From Labeo rohita (Eukaryota; Chordata; Actinopteri; Cypriniformes; Cyprinidae): DNA of 64,000 nucleotides. A model generated the notes under the pieces. It made no database searches. It saw only the letters and a list, made by a program, of their open reading frames with translations, and was not told the origin of the DNA. This document shows, piece after piece, positions 43,931 through 55,461 of this stretch (position 1 is the stretch's first letter; every line of letters begins with the position of its first letter). Location: assembly GCF_022985175.1 (NCBI RefSeq), contig NC_066877.1, positions 9,292,572-9,356,571 on the forward strand, written 5' to 3'. The translations under genes and the position numbers were made by a program.

Positions 43931-44870
43931 AGGGCCCTATGAAATCAGTTTTATTTTTTTTCCCAAATTCCATTTTATTTTTGTCCAAATTCCATTTTTT
44001 TTTTTTTTTTTTTTTTTCGGTTTAAATTTTTCTGGACTTTTTAATGTTTACATTTAAATTTGATTGTCGCTACCTATAGCCTTGTGGTTAGTGCTTTGAC
44101 GTTTGGTGCAAATGTGCTCATGGTGACCCGAGTTCAAATCCCGCCTTGAGGTCTTTTGCTGATCCTGCTCCCCTCTCTCCTCCCAGTACTTTCCTGTCAG
44201 CTTTCCACTGTCCTTTCACAATAAAGGTGTGAAAAGCCCATGAATAAAAAAAAATAATAATACAAAAATAAAAATAAAAATTGTATTAATCAATAAGCGT
44301 GTCTAATTATTTTTAAATCATGAAACTTAAACAATTTAACATCAGTTTATTAAAAGTTTAACAAAAATGATATGTTTAGGGCCCCCTATGAAATGTTTTA
44401 TTTTTGCCCATCTTATGTTTTATTGTTACCATGTTCTGTGTTCTAGCATGTCTTAATTATTTGAATGCATAAAAACAAGTTTAATTTATTCTTACAATAG
44501 TCTTGTGAAATATTTATTTTTCTCAGAAACTGTGCTGTGTATTTGCATTTTTCTGGTTATCAAATGAAGGCATAAAGCATTCATTTCTTTAATCTTTTAA
44601 TTAATTAAAATTAAACATTTGTGTTTTTTGGCAAATAAAGGGGATTAACTATTGCAATTAAAACATTAAAGAAAAGTAGTAGTAAAATGAAATGGTAAAA
44701 TGCAGCTTAATATTTACAAATATTAGTCCATATCGCAATTTGATATAAGTGTACTGATCTACTTTTGATTAATTCATCCAAACTTCGACAAATTCCGTGA
44801 CATTCCATTTTTATGACTGGATTCCGTGATTCTGTCCGCATTTTCTGCAAAGCGGGAATCATAGGGCCCT
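43931..44870. mobile_element. hAT-type MITE, AGGGCCCTATGA family, 8-bp duplication
   Basis: The ends AGGGCCCTATGAAATC and GGGAATCATAGGGCCCT are inverted. AATTATCT flanks both sides (43923-43930 and 44871-44878). A tRNA-derived SINE sits inside (44062-44280). A T22 tract lies near 43997-44018. A rearranged relative is at 56602-57625. Confidence 0.92.
44062..44280 (+). mobile_element. tRNA-derived SINE
   Basis: Box A TAGCCTTGTGG at 44077-44087 and box B GAGTTCAAATCCC at 44130-44142 have the roughly 50-bp spacing of an internal RNA polymerase III promoter. A pyrimidine-rich body follows ('cccctctctcctcccagta') and then an A-rich tail with 'aataaaaaaaaataataata'. SINEs are moved by a LINE partner, probably one sharing the 3' tail. 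Family name not assigned. Confidence 0.8.
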
Positions 44871-45007
44871 AATTATCTTTATTCTCTAAAGCCAAGCATG
44901 TAACGTTTGCCATGAGTCCAAAATTTCAGTTGTCTATATCATCTTTAAAGTCAAACTTTTCCCTTTCACAAAAATGTCATTTTAGTTTAGTCAATATTTC
45001 ATGTCAT

Positions 45008-45649
45008 TAGGGCTGTCACGATTACTCTGTTCAGTTCAGTTAAAAAAATCCTCGACTGAATTTGTGTTGAGTAACCAGCAAAATACTGGATTTTTTAAAA
45101 AACTTTTCAAGCGCCAACACAGATGTCAGTCAATCAGAACACCTTATGCAAATACTCTGTTGCAGATGCTAACCAATTAACACCAGAAAACTGATTGGCT
45201 CTTGTCACTATGACTGTTGTGTCATTACCAAGCTTCAGGCGACGCCCTCTGTCAAGCTTTGATGCAGACACCCGTGTGAATGTACCATTATGACCATTTG
45301 AATGAAATATTTAATTAATATTAAACGAGGATTGGATCATTAGTAGTGTAAAAGCATCAGGCCGTTGATGCCCTGTGCAGTCATTTGTTATGCATAATGT
45401 ACATTGGTTCTATTGTTTATAATACATTATGTATTTTAACAGTTTTGTTAAAAAAAACATCATTATTTGCTTGATACTTTACTTTATTTAAACGAATTAT
45501 TGAGTCATTGCTTTTATATATGTATTAAATCATTTTATCAATTTTTATTGCCACAAGAAAAATGTATATAATTATCCAATTACTTGATTAATGGTCAGAA
45601 TAATCGACAGATTACTTTATTACCAAAATAATCATTAGTGACGGGCCTA
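45008..45649. mobile_element. hAT-type element, 642 bp, perfect 8-bp duplication
   Basis: TAGGGCTGTCACGATTA at the left and TAGTGACGGGCCTA at the right are inverted. CATGTCAT is present at 45000-45007 and 45650-45657. No transposase is present. Interior words such as 'aatcgacagattacttta' are typical of the family. Confidence 0.93.
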
Positions 45650-46429
45650 CATGTCATATTTGTAAATGTAATTGTGAATTGACTATAATTTTATTGTATA
45701 AAAAGCAAAATATGTGGTAGTGAAAACCCTGTCAAACTTTAACAACCAAACTGAAAACTTTTACTAGAAAATGTATAAACATTCATTAAGTTAAACATGC
45801 ACCAAACAAATGAATGATTTATTAATATAAATAAAATACAGCATCTTTGAAAACCTGGGCTCCTGATAGCATTTTAATGTGCATAATGAAGTATCATCTG
45901 CTATTTAGAAGTTACTGTGGTATGAATTCTTCAAGCTGTACTGCTATTAATTTTTCAAAGCACATCTTTAATAGCTTTATATAAGCATTTTAGTTGAAAT
46001 AATTATCATGATATTTTCATGTTGTCTTTTGCAGACTTTTTCTTCAGTGAAGTGATACTAAAGACTGTATGGAAAAGACACATTATGATGAACAAACAAT
46101 TTTAATTTAATTTCTCAGGTGAAATTTCACAATTCTTGATGCTTGTTGTGATTTAGCACCTTACTGTGATTTATTTTAAATGATCTAAAACATGTGAAAT
46201 GCTTACTGATGTTCTCATACTGTGTCTTCATAATATAAACCGCATTTAAATTGCTTAAGTTCTTTTTAAAATTTATATTTTTATATATATATTAGTGTAA
46301 TAATCTCAGTGTATGTGGAAAGTGGGTCAAAAAAAGGCATTATTTAAATGTTTTGCTTAAATATACTCAAAATATCTGTGTATGTATGCATGCATGTATG
46401 CACATGTATACACACACACATACACATAC
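45650..46429. other. No gene seen; CA/TG-rich patch
   Basis: AT-rich. A 'tgtatgcatgcatgtatgca' and 'cacacacatacacataca' microsatellite lies at 46378-46436, directly abutting the transposase relic that follows. Confidence 0.5.
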
Positions 46430-47145
46430 ACATACACTGTGTGCATAATTATTAGGCATGTTGATAATCTGGTCATATTTTTTTACCAAGCACATTTTAC
46501 CAATTCCAAACCACAACAATCTTAATAACTACGATTAATTTTGTATTTAATCATTTGTAAGTGATATATAACTCTCCGTGAAGGCTGGAAGTGAAAAACC
46601 CCTTATATTCAGGTGTGCATAATTATTATGCTTGTTTTCTTTTACAGATAAAATGAGCCAAAAAAGATATTTAACCCAGACTGAAAAGTCCAAATTATTA
46701 AATGCCCATGAGAAGAATGCAATACTAATGCATTACAAGAATTTCCAAAGTTAAGGCTTGACCATTGGACAGCGAAATGCTTGTTGAGTCTGCATGGTCA
46801 GAAAAAACAGGTGGAGAAGAAAAGATGCATGTTAACTGCAAAAGAATTAGGAATTAAGGTGAAGAATTAGGTGTGACACCAGGTCAGGTTCTCAGAGACT
46901 TGGTTAAACAATCCTAAAAAATGCCCCTGACTTAAGAATAACAAGCTGACGTGTTGTGAAATACATGAAGACAGTTTTTTTTTTTTTTTTAATAGGCTTT
47001 ATAGACATAAGTTGAGCATCACATTCTCTTGTACCTCTGATTCAAGAATTTATCTTCCAAAATCTGGCAGTACATTTTGGGAGTTCATGTTTAGGGAGTT
47101 TTGGGAGTTCCTATCCTGAAAAGTCTGACTTGCAGAGATGGACTA
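46430..47145 (+). pseudogene. Decayed Tc1/mariner transposase copy
   Basis: The left terminus 'actgtgtgcataattattag' belongs to a Tc1/mariner family widespread in fish. The ATG at 46653 opens 33 codons (MSQKRYLTQTEKSKLL...), a basic N-terminal DNA-binding region, before a stop. Beyond it, short blocks in changing frames ('accattggacagcgaaatgc', 'gttctcagagacttggtta', 'catgaagacag') keep the family order, followed by 'atctggcagtacattttggg' near 47062. Large internal deletions remove the DDE/D catalytic part, and no right terminus is found. A second 'gtgcataattattatgc' near 46614 repeats the terminus word. It is inactive. Confidence 0.7.
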
Positions 47146-47146
47146 A

Positions 47147-47148
47147 AA

Positions 47149-47196
<48 letters not shown>
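47147..47196. repeat. (TA)n repeat
   Basis: About 24 TA units immediately next to the left end of a TA-targeting MITE (47197). Confidence 0.9.
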
Positions 47197-47199
<3 letters not shown>

Positions 47200-47769
47200 T
47201 ACCGTTCAAAAGTTTGGGGTCAGTAAGACTTGTAATAGTCTTTAAAGAAGTCTCTTATGCTCATCAAGGCTGCATTTATTTGATTAAAAATATAGAAAAA
47301 AAAAACAGTAATATTGCAAAATGTTTTTACAAATATAAAATATTTTTTTTATTTTAACATACTTAAAATAGAATTTATTCCTGTGATGAAAAGCTGAATT
47401 TTTATCAGCTGTTACTCCAGTCTTAAGTGTCACATGATCCTTCAGAAATCATTCTAATATGCGGATTTATTATTAGAATGATCAATGTTGGATAATATCA
47501 ACAGTTGTGCTGCCAAATATTTTTTGGAACCTGTGAATTTTTTATTTTTTTTTTCTTTCAGGATTCTTTCATGAATAACAAGTTTAAAAAAGTACAGTGT
47601 TTATTCAAAATATAAATATGTTATAACAATGTAAATTATTTATTATTAACTTTTAATAAACTTTTAATTATTAACTTAATACATCCTTGGTGAATAAAAG
47701 TATTAATTTCTTTAAAAAAAAAAAAAGAAACAATAAAAATGTACTGACCCCAAACTTTTGAACGGTAGT
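47197..47769. mobile_element. Tc1-like MITE (CACTACCGTTCAAAAG ends)
   Basis: Left CACTACCGTTCAAAAGTTTG with 'gggtcagtaa', right 'tgaccccaaacttttgaacg' with 'gtag', flanked by TA-rich DNA on both sides. The internal blocks 'gctgcatttatttgatt' and 'tccttcagaaatcattctaa' are shared with 28557-29541 and 34302-34884. The frame at 47130-47357 is a repeat shadow. Confidence 0.85.
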
Positions 47770-47825
47770 ATGTGTGTATGTATGTGTGTGTGTATGTGTG
47801 TATATATATATGTATGTATATGTAA
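47770..47825. repeat. (TGTA/TG)n microsatellite
   Basis: Variable 'tgtgtgtatg' and 'tatatatatgta' units adjoining the right end of the Tc1-like MITE. Confidence 0.85.
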
Positions 47826-49693
47826 TTTTTTTTTATTTGTTGATTTATTTTAATTTTGTCTTACCAAGTATTGGCACTTTTGACATCCCTACAGATTTTA
47901 CTTAGGGTGGTTCGCATTTTCTTGTTTCGGTGGCTGGTGGAGCGTGAAGCTGCCGAGCCGTCCATTACGGTGACTGAGGAATGGATGGTTCGCACACAGG
48001 CCTGTGTGTCGCTACTTTACACAGCTCTCTGTGGTGCTGTCTAATGGGCTGTCAGGTGTCAGGGGCAGCCGCTGCATAACAGCAGCCAGACTCTGGCCCA
48101 GGGGAGACAGGGGTGTAATTTCAGATGACAGGCAAACGCTGAGGTTCTGGGCCAGACCTCCAAGCGCCAAGAGGGTAAATTTATCCGGGGTGGGCTTTGG
48201 ACCTCAATGAAATTGAATGGACTTCAATTAGAAGTACACAAAGCAAGTGTAATTGAGTCTAAGGGAAAGCTTGTAAACCCCTGAGCTGGGTGTGAGCAGG
48301 TCACTGTGGTGGCATGTTCAGGTAATTGGTAATTCTGCTCTGGAGAAAATACTATGTGCAGATGACTTATCCTGCAGACATAGCAAGTTTGTGATCAAAG
48401 ACACAACGCCTACACGGCTTGTAGACTGTAGTGGGTGTGAAGCGTGTGTTTATGGCTGTGTACATGCAGGCTGCTAAAAGACCAAAATATAATTTCAGCT
48501 AGGAGTGTGTGATTAATGACAAAAAAATATTTTCTAGAATTTTGTTGATAATGAAGATTAGACTATATTTTGCTGAGCACTTGTGCTGGCATGTTTAGAA
48601 CTGCTGTGGACCGCTGATTCCCAAAGCTTTTGATATTCTTCATATTTTGTGAGGTGGTTAGTTTGCAGGAGTAACAGAAATGAGCTTTTAAGTTTAAATC
48701 GATTTTTACCTTTTATGTTTTTTTTTCCCCCCCTTTTTATAAGGCCAAGTGTTTTCTAACCTAATTAAATGTAGGCATCTTTTGTGTCTCATTCATAAAC
48801 TGAATCAATAAATTCAAATAGTAAGACACTACAGGGCTGTTACCACTCGAATGAAAGCAGTATCAACTAAATTTATGTTTGCATTGCAGAGATGGCACAG
48901 AATCTGCATCTGAAGTGCCATTTAGATGCATTTACACTTTAAATAGAAACCTAAAATCACCAGTATATGGTGGCAAATCACTGCATGAGTAAGTCATTGA
49001 GTCATTCATTCAACCAATTTGTTCAAACGGCTTATTGATTCAGTAATGAAACAGACGTGTGTTACTCAAAGACATCAAACGGTTGTTGCTGTGGCTTTGT
49101 TTGGAGCAGTTTTCGTTGATGAAATACAGGAAAAACAAGAACTGTTGTCTAAAATGTAAGTCACTTAGTATTAACTTGTTTATTGAACTGTTCGTTAAAT
49201 CAATATCGCATTTGAAATCATGCTGATATTTGGAGAAAAAACGTGTGATATTAACTATATCAGATGATAAATGACATAAAAGTCATACATATTTGTGCCC
49301 TTATCTTGAATTTTGGGGAAATTCAAAATGTTCTGGTGTGAAAGATGGTGGAAATGACTGGTAAAGACTTAAAATGACAATGAATTCATTTATGGGGGCT
49401 TTACTGTGAACTTTAATAACATGGTTTGGTTTGCTGATATTTATTTTCTCTCAAACTTTTCATTTTTGTAAGTTCTTTGGATACTTTGTGTCATGGTGCG
49501 CTTAGGTTTATATTGAATTGTAATGTCAGTCCCCGTCATTGTGATTTTGTATAACAGAGTGGGTTGGATGTCATTATCAATACGCAGACATATTCATTGG
49601 TACCTGTTTATTTATACATCGATTTTGGGTTTACTGCCACCATATCTTTGTTCTCTCATTGAATTTAAAGCTCCTGGAGCTTATTCTTATTGA
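47826..49693. other. Unique sequence, candidate regulatory block
   Basis: 47910-48480 is GC-richer and repeat-free as far as I can see. It includes 'aattgaatggacttcaatt' with TAATT-type homeodomain words (48205-48255). The frames at 47856-48477 overlap in different phases, none with motifs. A T/C run lies near 48719-48736. 'taggagtgtgtgattaatg' at 48501 resembles a truncated hAT end. Confidence 0.4.
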
Positions 49694-50509
49694 ATCAAGA
49701 ATTCCCTCCATATAATGGACTTCAATGGTGCCCCCAAGTTTGAGCTTCCAAAATGCTTTAATCTTCTTAAATGCAGCCTTTGAAGCTGCATTTAAACTGA
49801 GGCGAGGAAAAAGGCTATCTAAATCTAGCGAAATGATTGGTCATTTTCAAAACAAATTGACAATTTATATACTTTTTAACCTCAAACACTCGTCTTGTCT
49901 AGCTCTGCGTGAACTTTTTTTTTTTTTTTTTTTTTTTGGGTGAGGGGTTCAATATGGTCAAGACAGGGTATATCGAAAAACTCCCATCTTGTTTGTTTCT
50001 CCAACTTCAAAATCGTGCTACATCACTGCAGAAGTACCGACCCAGTGTTTACAAAGTGAACATGCAAAGAAAATCAAATGCCCTTTACAAAAAAAATGGT
50101 AAACCAGCAATGTAGGAGGATTTTGACGTTGAAGAACAAAACGAGACAGGAGTTTTTCAACATAGCCTAACTGTATTGACCCAGATTATACCGACTACGC
50201 ACGTGCATCACAGAGACGAGACAAGACAAGCATTTGAGGTTAATAAGTATATAAATTGTCAATTTGTTTCAAAAATGATCGTTTCACTTGGTAAGACCCT
50301 TCTTCTTTCTAGGATCGTTTATAGCCCTTTGAAGCTGCATTTAAACTGCATTTTGGAAGTTCAAAATTGGGGCACCATTGAAGTCCATTATATGGAGAAA
50401 ATTCCTAAAATTTTTCCTCAAGAAACAAAATTTCCTATTGACTGAAGAAAGAAAGATGAAAATTTGTAAATCTGTACATTTTTGTTCTGGAAATGGACTT
50501 CTCCTTTAA
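49694..50509. mobile_element. TTAA MITE of the P2X7-like-remnant family
   Basis: The halves mirror each other: 'tccatataatggacttcaat', 'gcttccaaaatgc' and 'cagcctttgaagctgcattt' against 'gaagctgcatttaaactgca', 'ttcaaaattggggcaccat' and 'gaagtccattatatggag'. The centre has 'cccagtgtttacaaagtgaa' and 'aggattttgacgttgaagaa', cognate to the coding remnant at 62461-62583. The right end is 'gacttctcctttaa' at 50509; the left TIR is lost. A T24 tract lies at 49916-49937. The frames at 49725-50445 are shadows. Confidence 0.8.
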
Positions 50510-52019
50510 CTTTGTAAAAGGCAAAAAGTTGATCATACTGATTTCAAAGAAAATTTGAAACAAATGTCATAAATTACACTTGAAATATTGTTAAAAATGT
50601 AAGTGTTATTAACTTGCCTCCGAACAAAATTTAATAAAATAGCCAAATATATTTACAATGTAAATGTAAGCTAAATCGTAATTAACCCTAAATATAACCC
50701 TTTAATATAATTAAATTATATATTACTGTGTTTCGGTAGTGACAAATTTCAGGAGAGGACAAATATTCTACAACTTTCTGAAAACGAAATGTGAGAATTA
50801 ACTGCACAATTACTAGAAATGTGTACCTTGGGAATTATACAATTTGCATGTGTACACATTTTATATATATATATATATATATACATATAAAACCCCCCAC
50901 CCACCCCCCTCCTTCGCGCTCTGACTTTGGACCAATACGACGTTGTCGTCGTCTGTTACATTGATTGAGGTCTTTACATGCACCCGTTTATAATCAGATT
51001 GATGGCTCAATTGGACTGAAAAGCCTTCACGTAAAGTTGTAAATGCATATTGTTATTCTAATGTACAGCAGTTCTTGCTTAGCTGCACAACCACAGTCTA
51101 GTACAGAAGAATCTGTTGCAAAATTGGTTGAGACGTTTCAATATTTGCACAATACGTTTGCATGTTATGCGGCCCAGGAGCTTTTACAGCAGTTGGTTGT
51201 CAACTTGCTGCCTCCTAAGATGTGGCTAATGGGGTCAGACATTTGTTTCTCAATGCATGCACAAACTCCTACTCCTGCCTTTTTGCACGTATGCACTTGC
51301 ACTTGTTTTAAGGGAATTTTTCATGCATCTTCTGTGATAAGGAGTGTTATACAATTTCTTTGGAGATTAGTCGCTTTCAGGCAGTGTTATATGTGATTTG
51401 GCAGCACTGTTTGATTTGAAGTTGATAATTGTAATCAAATAGGCTTTGATGCTGTGCCTGTGCCAACAAGCCTATTGTTAAGATGGGAATGCTGATAGAT
51501 TTTTCCGGGTGTTATAGACCTCCCTGATTACGATAGGCAGAAGTGTTAGATATTTCAGGTAGACGTATCTTGGGGAACTTGTCGTGTGTCGGCTGGATGA
51601 CAGTCTGTGCTGTGTGAAGACCTTTGTTGCTCCCGGGAATCTATTGAGAAGCGATCATCCTGCTGTTAGCGGAGGCAGAATGCTGTCTTTGTGATGCAGA
51701 GCTCTCAGTAATTTGTCAGAAATGACTGCTGGGGAGTTCAGTTTATACTTTGTGGGAACTTTTCTTTAGCTCTGGGTGTTTGATGCTCTTTTTTAATTTA
51801 GCTTTTGCCATTCTGCTTCTGGAAATACCCCTCTTAACCAGTGATCTGTGAGTCACAGTTAAATATAGCAACTGAGATGCTATCTCCTACCACTGGGTTA
51901 ATGGTTTTCTTTGAGTCTGGATACATTTGTTTTAAAGCATTTAGTTGTATAATTCTGATCTGGTGTAAATGTTCCTTAAACCCTTAAAGACCACCGGACA
52001 CGCCTGCACTTTTCTCCTT
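50510..52019. other. No gene seen; TA tract and unique block
   Basis: AT-rich to 50865, with a TA repeat at 50863-50884 followed by 'ccccccacccacccccct' at 50893-50910. The 117-codon frame at 51043-51396 has no recognised motif. 51420-51760 is a unique, moderately GC-rich block and a candidate conserved noncoding element. Confidence 0.4.
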
Positions 52020-52022
52020 TTT

Positions 52023-52071
<49 letters not shown>

Positions 52072-52080
52072 TTTTTTTTT
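52020..52080. repeat. Long poly-T tract
   Basis: About 58 bases, T except for isolated G at 52024 and 52071. No SINE or LINE body is recognised directly next to it, so its origin as a retroposon tail is not shown. Confidence 0.9.
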
Positions 52081-52979
52081 AAAGACCTATTCTAGCAGTC
52101 AGCATCAAGTGCTATATATAATTGTAAACAGGAGAACTTGAAGTTTGTCTAGCTAATTTAAAGTCCCAAGTTTCCTTTTGACTTCTCTAAGAATTAATCA
52201 ATTTCCAAAATGTTAGGAAAATCGCAAAAGTTGGCGTTGTGTTTTCTTTTCTTTTTTTTCTTTTTTTTTTCTAAACTGTGTACTCAAATAGAAACTCCTG
52301 AAGTTTGGATTTTTTTTTTTCTTTAGAAAGTTGTATTTGGGTGTTTTACACTTCCACATAAAATTGTGTGTACACATAACATTCCCCAAGCAAGTTATAG
52401 CCATTTATTACAATATTGTTATAGGCGCTTTTCAGTGAAAAACGGGTCTAGATGAGGCCCTAATCTACCCAGCTTTATATTACATTACATTACATTTCAT
52501 TACATTACATTTAGCAGGTTTTGCTAAAATCATCTGGGAAGGAATAAAAATGGCATAAAAATGTAATTGATCAAGACCTGTTTTCTACTTTGTTGCGCTA
52601 AATGCCCTTAAAGATATTCACCATGGCAACCATGGTTAATTTCAAAATACCATAATTACTTCATTATTCATGCTGCCACTTCATACAACATTATCACTGT
52701 AAAGCCATAATTAATTATTAAACCATGTCTGCAGCTGTCTTAACGCTGCAGTCTGAAGCAGTGTACAGTATATACCTTGAAAATGTTTTTACATTAAGTA
52801 CATGAAGCACTCAATTTTATGTATTTAGCAGGAACACATTAAATTTATTAAAAGTGACAGTAAAGACAATGCTGTAAAGGCTTTCTTTGTCAAATGCTGT
52901 TCTTTTGAATTTTTCTGTTAATCACTGAATCCTAGAAAAGGAAATGTATCATGGTTTCCACAAAAATATTAAGCAACTG
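52081..52979. other. No gene seen; ATTAC simple repeat
   Basis: T-rich runs at 52240-52330 and an (ATTAC)n-like repeat at 52479-52511. The remaining sequence is AT-rich and unassigned. Confidence 0.4.
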
Positions 52980-53145
52980 TTGATAGTAATAAGAATGTGT
53001 CTTGAGCAGGCAATCAGCATATTACAATGATTTCTGAAAGATCATGTGACACTGAAGACTGATGTAATTCAACCTTGGTGAACATTAGACACTTTCAAAA
53101 ACATGTAAACCTTTTTCTGACCCCAAGCTTTTTTAAGCAACTGTA
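52980..53145. mobile_element. Fragment of the palindromic Tc1-like MITE
   Basis: 'gtcttgagcaggcaatcagc', 'atgatttctgaaagatcatg' and 'tgacactgaagactg', then 'ctgaccccaagcttttttaa', match the right half of the 28557-29541 and 47197-47769 family. Confidence 0.65.
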
Positions 53146-53261
53146 TATGATATGAACAATCATAGTACAGTCATGATTAGAGCACTAATAATCAACTCGT
53201 ACATAACTCTTGCTTTGTAATAAAGTAATTTATCTAATCGATAATCCTCTGTTACACTGCA

Positions 53262-53369
53262 GAAGTGCATTTGGACTTTGCAGGACGTCTCCGAACTGGT
53301 TCCAGTATCAGATGAAGAGTCTGAGCCGACGATACCTCCTGTAGAAGTTTGTAGTCAAACTGAATGCTG
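53262..53369 (+). other. Exon-like coding segment, unrecognised
   Basis: TTACACTGCAG at 53252-53262 could be an acceptor. The following frame reads in part LVPVSDEESEPTIPPVEVC before a TGA at 53367-53369. The composition (acidic, Ser/Pro/Glu) is more protein-like than the surrounding frames. No domain is recognised, and no upstream exon can be tied to it. It might be a terminal coding exon, a transposon fragment or chance. Confidence 0.2.
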
Positions 53370-54235
53370 ATAAAAGTGTTTGACTAGCTGTCATTTTTAC
53401 CACAGTATGTTTGGTCAGCATCATGAAAGAAACAGTCATCAGGAAGTCTGGCTCCGTTATCAGACGCTGCCTTGGCACGTTGAAGGCGATTGCTGAAAAG
53501 AGATCTCTCTCTATACTCCATCATGTAGCATGAATGCCACCCCTTACTTGGCACGCAACTTAGACAAAAGAGCACATTCAGCAACAAACTGATTGCACTA
53601 TGATGCTTGAAAAGAGACAGGAAATTATTTGTTCCGTCAGCCGTCGGCTGTACAATACTTTCCCCAGCTCAGTATGTGAACAATCTGTCTGATTTGCACA
53701 TTTTTATCCTTGCCTATAATTTGCATAGTTTTCAATGTAAAGTGTTCCACTGATATCCCTACTGCTTTTTTACCTGCTTTATCTAGAAAATCCCTTATTG
53801 AGTGTCATTTTACTCCTGCTGTTTCCACTCTGTGAAGCAAGTCTGTTGTGGTCACGATTCAACCTTATCTTGAATATGAGGAAATCGAGGATACGCAACA
53901 GTGATGGAAAATTGCAAAATATGCCTATTTGTTGCAAATGGCTGGTGGTGTTGTTGTTGTTGCATCACGCGTGTTCATGAACTGTGGTTAATGTTGTGTG
54001 TGTGCACACTAATACACACTTCTTTCTTAGTCTGTTCTCGTTACGCATTTCCATTGACTTCCGTTCGTATGCATGCGAATGTGGGGAAACAGGAAACACA
54101 AGCTCAATACGTTCATGTTTGGTGAACTCTGCCCTGTTGATTCATGTGTCATGTCAAGATACATGACGTGTATATCAGGGCATTTCCTCCGAGGAGGCAA
54201 GGGAGGCAGTGCCTCCTCAAGATATTGGATGAGGG
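53370..54235. other. Unique sequence, no gene confirmed
   Basis: 53384-53587 is open on the minus strand without motif. GTT/TTG triplets lie near 53946-53966. A self-complementary patch 'ctccgaggaggcaagggagg' and 'cagtgcctcctc' lies at 54187-54219, possibly a MITE end. Overlapping frames at 53901-54258 in several phases are treated as chance. Confidence 0.35.
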
Positions 54236-54983
54236 AAAAAAAAAACACCCCAAAATGAAAATTTTGTCATTAATCACTTACCCCCATGTCGTCCCAAACC
54301 CGTAAATGCTTTGTTCAGCTTCGAAACACAATTTAAGATATTTTGGATGAAAACCGAGAGGTTTGTGACTGTCCCATTGACCCCAGAAAAGTTTGAAAGA
54401 CATTGTCAAAATAGTCAATGGGAAAAAAAACTAAAATAACGACTTTATTCAACAGTTCGCTGTCTTCGCGTCACCGTAGCGTCATTTTGGAGAGTATCCG
54501 CTGGACGCGAACAGCGTACGTTGTTCTGTGTCAGCTGCTTTACGTGGATACACTGTTTTCGTTCAAATGAAGGCGTAAATAAACGTAGAAAACATATCCG
54601 TGTGGTGTGGCTCACAGAGAACAGCGTACGCTGTTTGCGTCCAGCGGATACTCTCCAAAATGATGCTACAGGGAGACGAATTTTTGAATGAAGTCGTTAT
54701 TGTTGTTTTCTTTGCGTACAGAAAGTATTCTCGTATTTTTGTAAAATTATGGTTGAACCACTGACGGCAGATGGATTATTTTGATGACGTGTCTCATATC
54801 TTTCTGGGCCTTGACAGTGGTATTTACTTGGCAGTCAATGGGACAGTCACAAACCTCCCAGTTTTCATTCAAAATATCTTAAATTGTGTTCCGAAGACAA
54901 AGAAAGCATTTACGGGTTTGCAACGACATGAGGGTAAGTGATTAATGACACAATTTTTATTATGGGGTGGAGTAACCCTTTAA
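54236..54983. mobile_element. TTAA MITE with long perfect-looking hairpin arms
   Basis: Left 'ccccaaaatgaaaattttgt', 'cccccatgtcgtcccaaacc'; right 'gggtttgcaacgacatgagg', 'ggagtaaccct' then TTAA (54980-54983). The central arms 54470-54525 and about 54610-54670 pair over roughly 50 bp around 'gagtatccgctggacgcg', the best-preserved palindrome in the window. The left terminus is replaced by an A-run. Confidence 0.8.
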
Positions 54984-55325
54984 AAAGGCTGTGATTGGTT
55001 CATGTGATAAATCTCTAAATGACACTAAATGATATTTCTAAATATCTTTTGTGTTCTGTTAAAAAAAAAAAAAGTCAGTCATGCAGGTCTGGAATGACGT
55101 GAGGGTGAGTAAATTATTATTATTTTTTTTTTTAGAGTGAACTGTTTAGTTATACCAGGTGGCAGCTATAATAAGCCCCAATCTCCCCTGCAGGTGTATT
55201 CATGAGAGTGTGTATTCATATAAACTTCCTGGTTCATGGTAGCGGACTGTGGTGTATTTGTGGGTGGCGATTTTGGATGTGATTGCCAATAGTCATGTAT
55301 GTGAGAATTGGCTTCTGTTCATCAG

Positions 55326-55461
55326 AACAGTTGGGAGACTGTCTGTCTCCTCCCGTTTGAATACCAGACGTCATCCTGTGCCCAGGTACACAGCGGCTTT
55401 CTGGACCGCCACTCTCGGGGTCAGAGTTCGTCCACGTTTCCTGTGGAACAGATGGAGCCTG
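55326..55461 (+). other. Exon-like open segment, 136 bp
   Basis: Preceded by TTCTGTTCATCAG and followed by CCTG^GTATGAGT, a strong donor. The frame (phase 0 in, phase 1 out) gives a mixed peptide containing CLLPFEYQTSSCAQ and FLDRHSRGQSSST, and the same frame stays open to 55535. Against it: the minus strand is also open over the same bases, and I recognise no protein family. If the gene starting at 35.8 kb is real, this could be one of its coding exons. Confidence 0.25.

Noticed and set aside
44062..44145. Possible functional tRNA gene
   Set aside because: Boxes A and B are present but the sequence cannot form a full cloverleaf with paired acceptor ends, and it is followed by a SINE body and A-rich tail.
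51043..51396. 117-codon frame in unique sequence
   Set aside because: No motif and no donor or acceptor of note; within the length range of chance frames in this window.
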